A DNA stretch of 64,000 nucleotides from NCBI GenBank assembly GCA_019454045.1, contig SKCR01033651.1:1-64000 (forward strand). The letters are read 5' to 3'. The notes beneath the pieces are model-generated. The model did not search any database. It worked only from the letters and a program-made list of their open reading frames with translations, and was not told the DNA's origin. Made by a program: the position numbers and the translations under genes. The stretch comes from Zanthoxylum bungeanum (lineage: Eukaryota > Streptophyta > Magnoliopsida > Sapindales > Rutaceae). Numbering within the stretch: position 1 is the first letter of the stretch; every line of letters starts with the position of its first letter. Below are positions 34,152-46,206 of this stretch, piece by piece.

Positions 34152-36353
34152 TTGTTTGAGCATGAAATATTTTAGGGTAAAATTTGGGTAAATTGATTTT
34201 GAGTATGTTTTGAATAAATTACTTGTTTGAGCATGCTTATGGATGGATGACTTTGAGTTGTTTATGATCAATTTTGTGAAAAACTAATTGGATGAATTTT
34301 TCCCCAAAAATGAGGCATGGCTGAATCTTATAGTTACCCTAAAGTCTTGGTATTTTTTGTTTTGATGATCATTGGATGACTTGAAATGAATTGGAAATGT
34401 CAATTTGTAATTCGATCGGATTGAAAAACGAAATCGGACAAAAATCCTTACCTTGGCCGAGAACAAATTAGCATGTATAGACTTGATTTTTGATTCAAGA
34501 ATGTTGGACATTAGTTGAACAAATAGGATATATAATTAATTGGTTAAATCGTATTTTGGAAATATTTATTTAGTTAATTAATTGATGTATTACACTTTAA
34601 TTAATTAAGTTATAAAATTTGGAATTTTAAAATTTGGTTAATTGGACTTAATTTTGAATTGGGCTTGAAAATGTTATATTTGGGCATAATGGGCTTGGTT
34701 TGGCAAAGTTGGTTTAGGCCAATTGGATTGGATCCAAATTGGGCCTAAATCATTCCATTAAGTCCAAATGTAATAAATGGGTTTTAAAAGTTTAATTGGG
34801 CCTTATGGGCTAAAATTGGTTTTTTGGCATATGAGGGTGATTCCTCAATTGGGCTTGGTAATTGGGTTTGACCCATATTGACCAAATCCCATGCCTTATA
34901 AAATCAATTGAAAGCCTATCAGACTTTAATTAAACGAACATTGGATGTTAGTTGGGCTTTGAGACCCGATAAGATTAGATTTGGAATCTTAGTCGTTAAA
35001 GCGCATTAAAAAGTGTAGATATTTAATTTGGAATTAAATACATAAATTAGTATTGAATACGAATTAAATTAGATTTAACGAGTAGTTCGATATAATTCAA
35101 GAATTCGTACTTTAAGTGCTTATTCTCAAACGAGTTGGACTCGCGCAAATCAAATCATTGTTTGAACATTGGATGATCACTAATATTCAAAGATTATTAA
35201 TTTGATTAGTTTGAATGAATAACATGCTTGAATGAATAGCGTATATCAGATGGATATTAGAAGGGAAAGGGCAATTTTAGAAATTGTTGTAAATTCGGAA
35301 TTTATAAATTGGACCTGCGTGTCCAGCCTTCTCTCTCATTATTTCTTTGTATTCTATTCTCACCTAATTCCCCTCAATGTTAATGAGGTTTCTCTTATTG
35401 TATTATGTAATTGGGTAGAAGTAGAATAGTGTTAGCCGGGGAGAGGAAAGTGAGCAATTTTTTCTAGGAACAATCTGTTTAAATATCCATCCGCATATCG
35501 TTATTAGTTTACTTTCCGCACCTTATTATGCTTTTAGAAATGAATGCTTAAAGGTGTATGATGAGACCTTAACAAAGATAATAAATTGGTTGCCAATTTA
35601 CATGAAAAACCCTCAAAACATATTAAGCGTTATTTCCTTCCGTTGAGTCATTCTTACTGAAGATCCAAAGTTGGCATTGGTTTGTTGGCCAAAGTCAAGA
35701 CCTTTGTCAAGTACGGATGTGTTTGAATCATGAGAGTTTTGTTCCATATCGGTGTCTTGTCCAAGTTGTGATTTTTTGGCCAAAGTCAAGATCACTTCTT
35801 GTCCATCGACATTGATTATGAAGCTTTCCATGTCAATGGGTCCCGCTGAACTGGAATCATTAAGCTTGTTGTGCCAAAGCTAAGGCTTAGTTTATTCAGA
35901 GGAAAAAGGTTAGGAAGATATATTGTATATATTGGCATATATAGTGTATATATGTTTCGGACTTGGATATCCACCTACCGGATCTAGGAATTGGATTAGA
36001 TCCAATTGATCTTCGAGATCTACCTAGTTAAATATCATACAGCTTGTTGGCCAAAGTCAAGGTTGTGTGTTATTTAACGGGATCCTAGCCTACTAGGAAA
36101 CTGGGTTTCCCGAGTAGTCGAAAGAGGGTTAGAGGCTCGCCGAAAAATAGTGGGAGGCTAGTATTGAATTTACAATTTCATTCAGATACTTATCTTTACG
36201 CGCTTTCATATTATTTCGTCAAAATTATTTTATTAGTTGGACTAATTTAATGTTATTTTTTGTAACAGTTAGACTGTACCCATATATCGTTGATTAGATA
36301 GTTAGACTATCGTAATCAAGATGACATGAAAGGGAAATGTCTGAGACATTATC
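34152..36353 (+). other. Copia J untranslated leader
   Basis: About 2.2 kb without a conserved frame. Four spaced TTGTTGGCCAAAGTCAAG-like motifs lie at 35682, 35772, 35866 and 36043, mirroring those in B and I. Short ORFs at 34284-34511 (-), 35232-35429 and 35613-35831 (-) have no counterpart in the other leaders. Confidence 0.7.
35682..36062 (+). repeat. Four spaced GTTGGCCAAAGTCAAG motifs in the Copia J leader
   Basis: Starts at 35682, 35772, 35866 and 36043, so spacings of about 90, 94 and 177 bp. The third copy is the variant TTGTGCCAAAGCTAAGG, as it also is in B (11940) and I (63780). Confidence 0.75.
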
Positions 36354-37229
36354 ATGGGTGAAAATGTCTTCAAGGGCACGATCTTTGCCGATTGGGAAAT
36401 GAATATAAGGATAGTCCTTGGAGTCGAGAGGCTGTTATATACTATACAGAGACCTCTTGGGCCTAAGCCCAAACCTGATCAGTTACTTGAGCTGGAGCTT
36501 TGGAAGACTCATAGCGATGATAATGATATTGCTGAGTCTATTATGCTTGCTACTATCACTCAGCATGTCCATCGACGGAACATGGACTTGGATCCCTATA
36601 ACATGTTGGCGAGGTTGCACGATCTTCACCGATCTAACCGAAAGTCGCAGAGATATTAGTTAGTGAAGAAGCTCTTCCGTTCACATATGTCAGAAGGCAT
36701 GTCTGTTGAGTCCCATGTGGCACAGATGATTGCTGACATAGATGAGCTGGCTAAGATGGGGATAGTCTTAGAGGCTGAGATTACCATAGATATGATCTTG
36801 CAATCTCTCCCCGACACTTGGAAACAGTTCATCATAAGCTATAACCTGATGAACACTGATGATACTCTTGGAGAGTTGTTGTCAATTCACAAGGAAGCTG
36901 GAAAGGAGATGCTTTAGGGCAACAAGCGCGAGGTGCACTTTGCTTCGACATCTCAGACACCGAGGGCTGGCCCCAATGCGACTGGAGGTGTGAAGAAGAA
37001 GAAGCATAAAAGAAAGGGCAAGGCCAAATCGTCAAAGGCTTCTAGGAAGCCTAAGGACAAATCTCAGGATGTTTTCCTCCAGTGCGGCAAGCGGGGTCAC
37101 TGGAAGCGTGACTTCCGCGAGTACAAGGCACTCCAGAAGGAGATTAAAGCGGGCAAGGCACCGGCTTCAGGTATGTTTGTTATTGAGATAAACATGACTA
37201 TTTCTAGTTTAAAAAAATTGGATTTTTGA
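36354..37229 (+). pseudogene. Copia J gag
   Basis: From ATGGGTGAAAATG, the frame aligns over its length with the intact gag of Copia I (FADWEMN, LELWKTHSDD, MIADIDELAKMGIVLEAE, ILQSLPDTWKQ). TAG stops lie at 36657-36659 and 36915-36917. The zinc knuckle reads FLQCGKRGHWKRDF, so the first and last Cys are Phe and RNA binding would be lost. The final codons run out of frame before the protease. Confidence 0.85.
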
Positions 37230-38350
37230 TTCTGGTTGTGGTACTCACATATGTACTGATGTGCAAGATCTGCGGATTAACAGGAGACTGGCCTCAGGGA
37301 GATTGATCTACGCGTCGGAAATGGGGCACCGGTCGCCGTTTTGGCTGTTGGCACTGTTGTTTTAGAACTGCACTCGGGGCATGTACTTGAACTTAATGAC
37401 TGTTATTATGTACCTAGTTTAACTAGGAATATTATTTCTGTATCTATGTTAACCCAATGTGGGTATACTTTTGTATTCAGGAACACTTGGTGTTTTGTGT
37501 ATAAAAATGATGTAGAAATTTGCACTGCTGTTGCAAATAATGGTCTTTATATTTTGAATATAAATCAATCTCAAACATATAATATAACAAAAAAAAGGCT
37601 TAAAATGAGTAATAAAGATGGATCTTATATGTGGCACTGTCGTCTAGGACACATAAACAAGACTCGCATATGCACACTTTCGAAGAGTGGGTACTTGGAC
37701 GGATTTGATCCAAATTCATATGACGTCTGCAGATCTTGCTTATTAGGCAAAATGCCTAAATAACCTTTTAGCGGTAAAGGTGAACGCGCCACTGAACTAT
37801 TAGCCTTCGTTCATAGTGACGTATGTGGGCCCATGTCTAGTCAGGCTAGAGGTGGATATGAATACTTCATAACCTTTACGGATGGTGCATCGCATTATGG
37901 TTATGTGTATCTTATGAGACACAAGTCGTAAACTTTTGAGAAATTCAAAGAGTTTCCACATGAAGTAGAAAAACAGACCGGCAAAAGTATAAAGACATTA
38001 CGGTCGGACCGTGGTGGCGAATACTTGAGAAATGAGTTTCTAGATTACTTGAAAGAATATGGTATTCTTTCACAGTGGACTCCTCCTGGAACACCGCAAC
38101 GGTGTATCCGAGCGGAGAAACCGAACTTTGTTGGACATGGTTAGGTCTATGATGAGTCGCACTGAGCTACCTATTTCCTTCTGGGGATATGCATTAAACA
38201 GTACAATTCTTATTTTGAATAAGGTTTCGTCAAAGTCTGTACAACAAACACCGTATGAGATATGGACAGGAAAGAAACCGGGTTTTTTATTCCTGAAGAT
38301 TTGGGGATGCTGGACATACGTCAAACATTTGGAAGGTACCAAACTTTAGC
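37230..38350 (+). pseudogene. Copia J protease and integrase
   Basis: The protease motif FDSGCGTHICTD lies around 37226-37262 in the frame after gag. Frame 37341-37763 has the GAG-pre-integrase zinc motif (WHCRLGH ... CRSC). The integrase core follows in broken frames: HSDVCGPM (37812), SDRGGEY (38008) and, after a small deletion near 38100, GVSERRN (38110). A TAA at 37760 and TAA/TAG stops in the core disable it. DD35E residues themselves are retained. Confidence 0.8.
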
Positions 38351-40277
38351 CCAAATCGGATAAATGCCTATTCGTAGGATATCCTAGGGAAACCAAAGGT
38401 TATTACTTCTATCACCCACGAGAGAACAAAGTATTTGTTGCTCTACATGCAGTTTTCCTTGAGAAGGAATTCTTAATGCAGTCGTTAGTGGGAGGAAAGT
38501 AGAACTCGATGAAAATCAGAGTGATACTGTTTCTGGCATAGAATCCTCAGCGGAATAAGAATAGTCCATTTGGGATGAGACTGTACCACAATCTTCTATT
38601 ACATAAGGACCGCGTAGGTTGGAAAGAGTCAGGAAACAACCTGAGAGGTATGGGATTCTGATCTCACCTCATGTAGATATTAATTCTATTGAGGATAACG
38701 AATCGGCTACGCATGAGGTAGCGATACAAGATATCGATTCCGCTTTATGGCAAGAAGCCATGAAGTCCGAAATGGACTCCATGTATACCAACCAAGTTTG
38801 GACACTGGTTGATGCACCAGAAGGCGTAAAGCCTATTGGATGCAAATGGGTCTTCAAGTAGATGACCGACATGGATGGAAATGTACAAACATACAAAGCT
38901 AGGCTTGTAGCGAAGGGGTATCGTCAACGACATGGTGTCGATTACGACGAAACTTTCTCACCCATTGCCATGATTAAATCCATTCGGATAATGCTTGTTA
39001 TTGCTGCATATTTCGATTACGAGATATGGCAAATTGACATTAAAACCGCTTTCCTTAATGTAAACCTTTTGGAGGATGTTTATATGCAACAGCCTGACGA
39101 TTTTATCGTGCCTAGACTTGTAAACAAGGTTTGTATGTTAAATCGCTCCATTTATAGACTGAAGCAAGCATCACGGTCATGGAACCAACGTTTTGATGAG
39201 GTCATAAAAGAATATGATTTCATTCAAAACGAAGATGATCCTTGTGTATATAAGAAGGTTAGTGGGAGAGCACTGACTTTTATTATCCTTTATGTTGATG
39301 ATGTATTGCTTATAGGCAATGACATTCCCATGCTAACGTCGGTGAAAGCTTGGCTTTCATTGAAATTCTCCATGAAAGATCTGGGAGAAGCAGCCTTTAT
39401 TCTGGGAATAAAGATCTGCCGGGATAGATCTAGAAAGCTGCTTGGACTCTCCCAGAGTACGTACATTGACAAAGTGTTAAAGATATTCAACATAGATCAG
39501 TCCAAGAGAGGACTGTTTCCAGTGTCACATGGCGTCTATCTATCTAAGGACATGTGTCATAAAACTCAAGATGAGAGAGACAACATGAGTCAGATACCGT
39601 TCGCCTCGGCAGTCGGATCGATCATGTATGCCATGATATGTACGCGACCTGATGTCTTCTATGCTTTGAGCATGTGTAGTCGATATCAGGCCGATCCAGG
39701 TGAAGGTCACTGGATGGCGGTTAAGAATATCCTTAAGTATTTTAGACGAAATAAGGATACTTTCTTAATCTATGGAGATGGAGAACTTGAGGTAACTGGG
39801 TATACCGATGCAAGTTTCCAAACCGACAAAGACGACTGCAAGTCGCAATATGGGTACATATTTTGTTTGAATAACGGAGCAGTGAGCTGGAAATCTTCCA
39901 AGCAATAGACTGTTGCCGATTTAACAATATAAGTGGAGTACATTGCTACAGCTGAAACAGCAAAGGAAGTAGTTTGGATCCGAAAATTCCTAATTGGATT
40001 AAGAGTAGTTCCGTTAGCAGCTGAGCCCGTTGGATTGTATTGTGACAATAACGGGGCTATAGCACAGGCTAAGGAACCGCGGTCTCATCAACAATCCAAG
40101 CATGTTCTTCGACGTTTCCATCTGATTCGTGAGATCATACATCGTGGCGATGTTAAGGTCGAGAAGGTCGCATCAGATGACAACGTTGTAGATCCGCTGA
40201 CGAAAGCTATTCCTCAGCAAAAGTTTGAGCGACATGTATATAGTTCGGGTATTAGATGCTTGAGTGATTGGCTATAG
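38351..40277 (+). pseudogene. Copia J reverse transcriptase and RNase H
   Basis: RT begins near 38619 (RRLERVRKQPERYG), has a TAG at 38859-38861 in the fingers (VFK-stop-MTDMDGN), then a 348-codon frame 38862-39908 with the intact active site LYVDDVLLIGND and RNase H TDASFQTDKDD. A TAG at 39906 precedes the last RNase H block (39933-40277, YCDNNGA, SKHVLRRFHLIRE). The catalytic residues are intact; only stops break it. Confidence 0.85.
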
Positions 40278-40280
40278 GCC

Positions 40281-40291
40281 AAGTGGGAGAT
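40281..40291 (+). promoter_or_regulatory. Copia J polypurine tract
   Basis: AAGTGGGAGAT directly before the 3' LTR. Confidence 0.8.
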
Positions 40292-42219
40292 TTTTGGACA
40301 GTTATGACCCATAGCGTCACTGTTTGTAAAAGACATTGTGTTTTTGTACAAAATTAACTATGTTGTAATGAAATTGCCTTTTACCGTTTTGTAATTTATT
40401 TTCTTTGATATATAAATGGTAAAAGTCCTCATGATTAGTTCCGGATTTAGATGATATGAGACAGTATCAATCCATAAAGGTTTAATCATTAAATATCCAT
40501 AGTCGTAATACTATCGAGATTGGACATCGATAATGTGGAATAGACTAGTATTGCACTTGTGCGCATTGTGAGGGCATAATGGCATAGTTCTCATATATTT
40601 AAGTATTGGATACTTATGCAAGTGCGATAGGAGGTTGTGTTTTACCGATGGTACGGAAAACAGCTTCGCTCTGGATAGACCCCGCGGAATCCCATTGGTA
40701 GTATGTATATGTGTCTATGGGAGTCCGCTTCAGGGTAGGTGTATTTGGTCTCAACCTGAGACTTGCATCGCTAGTACTTGCGACAATCGGTTAACTTTGG
40801 TTTTGGCAGGGCTTTAACAGGTTCTGTGTATGCCTCTTCTGGGTTTATTGAGAATTGTAGTGTATTGGATGTGATGTCAAGACAAAAGTATCACTTTAGA
40901 CATATGGAGATGATGATCACGCAGGGATTCAGAATTGGTTCTCTATTGTGTTGCAACCATCGGGATAATATGACAAGGTCATGATTATCCGATTCAAAGA
41001 GAGTTGTTGTTTGATATCCGATATGTGCTTCGTACGGGGCATACATTATTCCAGCCCCAGACCTTGCACGTGACATCCGATACTGGATCGCAATACACAA
41101 TACTACGGTATACTACGCCTGATATAGATCGTATATTCCATTAAGAATATTTCTGGAGAATTGGGTAGGCATGGCGCTTTGCTAGAAGCCAATCTTGTCT
41201 CGTAAATCGGTAAAAATATAGTACGAGGTACGGACGTGTTCGGATAGTCCGACAACCGTATTTACTGCCAACATATTTAGGGATCTCTTGGGTCGCTTCC
41301 CGAAGATTCACCGATGATGTATGATTCTAGCATGATTAATTTGGGATTAATCGCAGAGATACTTTATCTTGGATAAAGTACTATTTGAAGAGAGAGAAAG
41401 ATTAATTTGGAATTAATCGACAAAATGATATATTCGATATATTAAATGAAATTGGATTTCGACGCGGAATTAAAATTAGATTTTAATTCGGGAAAACGAG
41501 TTAAATTAGAATTAATTCGTTAGCGACGTGAATCGTAATTTCGCTAGGCATAATTATTTAATTACTTCGCGACGGAAGTTCTTTAATTCAGAATTAGTGA
41601 AACCAAGCCCGTAAGTGATTGTGAGCCCACTGGCATTTTGAATTCGAATGGGGCCCACAAGTCACATCGTGAGTCACATCACTTGTCATTAATTTGTGAT
41701 AGATGTCAAAGTCACTTTTTGAGAGTAACATGCTGTCACTATTCATGATGCAGGTTGTTGAGATCATTTATTACAATTTTGGAATTAAAATTGACTTTGA
41801 ATTTTTGTAAACTAATACCAAACATTTTCTAATTGTTTTTTCATTCATTCATTCGGTTTTTTGGAAAAACAAAGATTTAAAAACAGAACTCTCTCTCTAT
41901 CCATTTTCTTACAAAACCGTGAGCTCCATTGAAGGGAAAATTTGATTTTCTTTCTTCATTTTGCTAGCATAATCAAAGGATCAAACCAAGGTGATAGGGA
42001 AGCTTATCTTAGAGCTTGGATTTCCATTAAAGCTTGGAGCTTCATCATCCTCATCAAAAAAGCTTCTCTTGGCCGAATTCAAAGCTTGAAGGGAAGGACA
42101 ATTTTGTTCAACATCACATCCAAACCGATCAATGTAAGTGTGTTTCCGCCACATTTCTTTATAGTATTCATTCTATTTCATGGCTTAAAATGATCTTGGG
42201 ACATCAATAGAAACCAACA
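40292..42219 (+). repeat. Copia J 3' LTR
   Basis: 1,928 bp; the first two bases are TT where all relatives have TG, a mutation after insertion that would block a new round of integration from this end. Ends GAAACCAACA. Array of inverted repeats at about 41335-41600, including arm TACTTTATC at 41360-41368, spacer TTG, second arm 41372-41380. Confidence 0.9.
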
Positions 42220-42955
42220 GTGTCTCCATACCCGGCATGCTAAACCCCATCCCTGAGGTGTCGCGGTTGTGTCTCCAAACCCAGAGTGCCATACCTGGCG
42301 TGCTAAACCCCATACCCGAGGTGTCGCGGTTGTGTCTCCATACCCGGAGTTCCATACCCGGTGTGCTAAACCCATACCCGAAGTGTCGCGGTTGTGTCTC
42401 CATAACTAGAGTGCCATACCCGGCTGCTAAACCCCATACCCGAGGTGTCGCGGTTGTGTCTCCATACCCGGAGTGCCATACTGGGCGTGCTAAACCCCAT
42501 ACCTGAGGTGTCACAGTTGTGTCTCCATACCCGGCGTGCTAAACCCCATACCCGAGGTGTCACAGTTGTGTCTCCATACCCGGAGTGCCATATCCGGCAT
42601 GCTAAACCCCATACCCAAAGTGTCGTGGTTGTGTCTCCATACCCGGAGTGCCATACCCGGCGTGTTAAACCTCATACCCGAGGTGTCGCGGTTGTGTCCC
42701 CATACCCAGAGTGCCATACTCGTCGTGCTAAACCCCATACCCAAGGTATTGCGGTTGTGTCTCCATACCTGGCATGCTAAACCCTATACCCGAGGTGTCA
42801 CGGTTGTGTCTCCATACCCGGAGTGCCATACCCGGCGTGCTAAACCCCATACCCGAGATGTCGCGGTTGTGTCTCCATACCCGGTGTGCTAAACCCCATA
42901 CCCGAGGTGTCGCGGTTGTGTCTCCATACTCGTAGTGCCATAACCGGCATTATGA
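42220..42955. repeat. 63 bp tandem repeat of Gypsy K, main array
   Basis: About a dozen units, alternately full (63 bp) and shortened (~47 bp, lacking one CCGGAGTGCCATACC segment). Every unit keeps CGAGGTGTCGCGGTT or a near variant. The first five bases (GTGTC) are the right TSD of Copia J. Because 63 is divisible by three, several frames on both strands stay open by periodicity; none is a gene. Confidence 0.85.
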
Positions 42956-43200
42956 TGATATCTGGGCCTCAACCCTGTGACTCATCCTCAAAATTGATAC
43001 TGATGTGGGCCTCTCCCCTAGACTGATATTGATGTGGGCCTCGCCCCCAAACTAATGATGATGTGGGCCTCACCCCCGAACTTATTCTAATGTGGGCCTC
43101 GCCCCCAAACTGATACTGATGTGGGCCTCATCCCCAAACTGATGCTGATATTGGGCCTCGCCCCCAAACTGATGCTAATGTGGATGTTGCATATCAACAT
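42956..43200. repeat. ~30 bp tandem repeat of Gypsy K
   Basis: Seven or so units of GATGTGGGCCTCGCCCCCAA with CTGATACT-like links. Two more diverged units (GGGCCTCAACCCTGGGATTCC) lie at 44050-44125. Confidence 0.8.
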
Positions 43201-44334
43201 GTTGTATTTGCCTCTCATGAGATAATCCTGATGGCTTAAACATTTTTTCGTCCTCAACAGATGCTTCGTGTTGAAACCATAGAACCTTTAAAGTATTTAA
43301 TACACCTAATTCTGATCGTCTGCATGAATGATCTGAACTAGACTCCTAGTCTGTGTGTGTGCCAAGGCTCTTTCGCAGCTTAATCCTGCAGTAAGTCAAC
43401 TCGATGATTTTGTCTCAGAGAATTGGATCAGTGGGTCTAACCAACCGAGATGTCTTGATCATACTCTGTGATTGCTCCTTCATACTCAACATGATATGGT
43501 TTTCTTCTTTTTTCTTTCGTCTCTTTCTTTTCTTTCTTTTCATTTTGAACTTTCTTTTTCTTTTTTTTCTTTTTTTTTTCTTTCTTTCTCTTTTTTTGAC
43601 ACACCTACCCTTTAAGGTTGCAGTCTCCTCATGGTGGTCCTAATACTCGCCCATGGGTAGCTTCACGCTTATCGGTTATAGGTGGTATATTTTTCCTTTT
43701 CTTTTCAGAGACTTCTTATTTTTTTCCAACCATATCATATATCGTAGCATAAGTAAACCAAGATGGACATCTAGGCAAACGATCATTCACTGATCCACCA
43801 TCTCTTCAATTAGTCATCTCGCCGACCACTCAGGCTTCTACTGCTAAGATTCCATAATCAAGTGCTCGCGAGTCTAGCCGAGATCAAACACTCAGAATAC
43901 CGGTTGAGAACACATCTCGCACTTATCATTTCTAAGGTTTTACCCTGCAGTAAACAATGTCATCACCGGACATATGCTTAACAATCAAGGACTTCTCTCT
44001 CTGTTTTTTTTTCACACTCCACTGGAAATATTCCTTTCAACCGCTGATAATATGGGCGTCACCCCCTGGGATTCCTTTCGTGAAACTGATACCGATCTGG
44101 GCCTCAACCCTGGGATTCCTTCCCGAAAATAATACCAATGTGTTGCTGCTTCTGGTTGGCTTGCCTTTGCTGCTTTTTTTTTTCTTCTTTGAAATCTGTG
44201 AATAGAAAACAAAAACGAACACAAAAAGTAATGCAAATACGTTACGTGTATGCATGCATGCATGAATGAATTTCCTATTTTGTTGGGTTAGGTCTTCCGC
44301 CAGCTTTCCCGGTGACCGTTCGGTCTTCTCTTCC
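43201..44334 (-). other. Gypsy K 3' noncoding region with long pyrimidine run
   Basis: No conserved coding sequence. The plus strand is almost pure pyrimidine at 43497-43600 (purine-rich in the sense of K). Reading frames here (43404-43643, 43957-44205 and the antisense ones at 44012-44342) come from low complexity. Confidence 0.6.
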
Positions 44335-45672
44335 TCAGGCAAAATATTGCTTCAATCTATCCACGTTGATTGGCTCGGTGAACTCATTCCCTTCCAAGTC
44401 TGACAGCCTCACTGCCCCATTTCCCATTACTTTCTGGACTATGTAGGGTCCTTCCCAGTTAGGTCTGAACTTTCCTCTCGGGTCTGTCATCGACGGCTTC
44501 GACTGTTTAAGTATCAGATCACCCTTTCTGATCTTAATAGGACGCACCTTCTTATTGAATGCTCGAGCCAACCTTTTCTGGTAAATCTACATGTGATGTA
44601 AGGACTTCATCATTTTCTCATCGAGCAATGCAAACTGTTCAAATCTCTGCGAGGTCCATTCTCGTTCAGGCAACTCTGCTTCTACTAATACCCGCATGGA
44701 CTGTATCTCAACTTCCACTGGTAGAACCGCTTCCATTCCATAAACCAGAGAGTAAGTTGTGGCTCATGTTGCTGTTCTAACAGATGTTCTATAACCCCAC
44801 AGGGCATACGGTAGCTTATCAGCTCAATCTTTATAGTTCTTCGTCATTTTGGATAACATTTTCTTTATTGTCTTGTTGGCTGCCTCGATTGCCCTATTTG
44901 CCTGTGGTCTGTAAGGTGACGACTTATGATGTCCTATCCCATACTTCTGTAGCATTACCTTTGTTTCTCCTTGAAACTGAACTCAGTTGTCTGTTACTAC
45001 ATGATGTGGCATTCCATATCGACATATGAGATTCCGGGCTATGAACTTTGCCATCTGCTTTGTTGTAACGTTGTGAAATGATTCGGCTTCCATCCATTTC
45101 GAGAAGTAGTCTACTGCCACTACTATGAAGCGATGTCCATTTGATGCATGTTGTCGAATTTCTCCAATCATGTCAATTCCCCATGCTGAGAAAGGCCACG
45201 GCTTTGATAGCCCATGCAACTCTGTGTGCGGCAAATGGTTTAAGTTACCATGTGCTTGACAATCGTGACAATGCTTTACCAGCTTCGCGCTGTCAGCTTC
45301 CATGGTCGACCAGTAAAAACCTTGTCCTACTATCTTGCGGGACAAGTTCAATCCATTTATGTGCGGTCGACATACTCCGGCGTGTACTTCTTTCATTGCC
45401 TTCTGAGCCTCTTATTTTCTTAAGCACTTCAACTGAATGCCATTCGCTTGCCTCTTGTACAGTTCTCCCTTCAAACTCACATACTGGGAAACCAATTTCT
45501 GAATGGCTATCTTATCTTTTCTGCTTGCTTCTTCTTGGAGTTCTCCGCGTTCTAAATACCGTTGAATGTCATTGTACCAAGGTTTCCCATCATTGGCTTC
45601 TACTTCCAAGATTTTTTCTATCTCATAAATTGGTTTGCTTGCCGTTGTCAACACCAGAGGTCTCATCACCAA
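44335..45672 (-). pseudogene. Gypsy K integrase
   Basis: Minus strand, N- to C-terminal: the linker with YLERGELQEEASRKDK and GELYKRQANGIQLKCL (45412-45672), the zinc and core region (44983-45396: EVHAGVCRPHINGLNL, CHDCQAHG, GIDMIGEI with the first catalytic Asp, then HHVVTDN with the second, followed by TGA), and the C-terminal domain (44335-44571: KGDLILKQ, RPNWEGPYIVQKV, AVRLSDLEGNE). The part with the third catalytic Glu (about 44600-44980) is in broken frames. Stops separate the blocks. The C-terminal wording is typical of Tat elements. Confidence 0.85.
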
Positions 45673-45699
45673 CTACTCCGGATTTTCCCAAGTTATGGC

Positions 45700-46090
45700 A
45701 AATGTAGCCAATGCGTCTGCCATTTGATTCTCTTCTCGTGGCAAGTGCTGGAACTTACAATCCGAGAGGGCCTATGCCAGACTCCTGAGGTGGAACAAGT
45801 AAGGTTTCAACTGTTCTTCCTTCAATTCCCATTCTCCTTGCATCTGCCAAACTACCAACATCGAGTCTCTATAGACTTCCACGCTCTTAGCTTTCAAGGC
45901 TATCAATGCCGTCAATCCGAAGGCGCATGCTTCATACTTAGCCATATTATTGGTTACTCCGAACGTCAATCGCTTGGACATAGGTAGGGTTTCTCCTTCA
46001 GGGGTTACTATCACAATTCAAATTCCGGATCCTTTGCAGTTCACTGCTCCGTCGAAGTACATCTTCCATCCTTGGACTGTTATTACCTAG
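45700..46090 (-). pseudogene. Gypsy K archaeal-type RNase H (aRNH)
   Basis: Minus-strand translation gives YFDGAVN (catalytic Asp, near 46052), GSGI, a TGA, then frame 45772-46014 with TNNMAKYEACAFGL and VYRDSMLVVWQ (GDS in the family, here RDS). An extra RNase H of this kind between the retroviral RNase H and integrase is a marker of the Tat/Ogre group. It is interrupted by stops. Confidence 0.75.
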
Positions 46091-46206
46091 TTCTCCTCGT
46101 CTGGGAATTCAAACTTTTATTGATCTCCTTCTATAGGTTGTAGTGCCAGTAACTCCACTACGGCTCGACCTTTTATTACTTTAGAAGTGAGATATTCCAC
46201 GTCAAA

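Larger units (their letters stand above)
32201..42219 (+). mobile_element. Copia J, complete in structure, coding region with stops
   Basis: Plus-strand element of 10,019 bp: LTR, PBS, leader of ~2.2 kb, gag, protease, integrase, RT, RNase H, purine tract, LTR, TSD GTGTC. It is inserted in the 63 bp repeats of K, in opposite orientation to K, H, I and B. LTRs differ by roughly 4-5 percent in the first 250 bp. Confidence 0.9.

Noticed and set aside
42237..42892. Several overlapping ORFs on both strands with repeats such as PEVSRLCLHT or VWRHNRDTSGMGFS
   Set aside because: They follow the 63 bp tandem repeat, whose length is divisible by three; open on both strands by periodicity alone.
42220..42955. 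Regular repeats that could suggest a CRISPR-like array
   Set aside because: Units are contiguous with no unique spacers, and the window is a plant nuclear genome.
43404..44205. Phenylalanine-rich membrane-like ORFs
   Set aside because: Translation of poly-pyrimidine sequence; hydrophobicity is an artefact of TTT/CTT codons.
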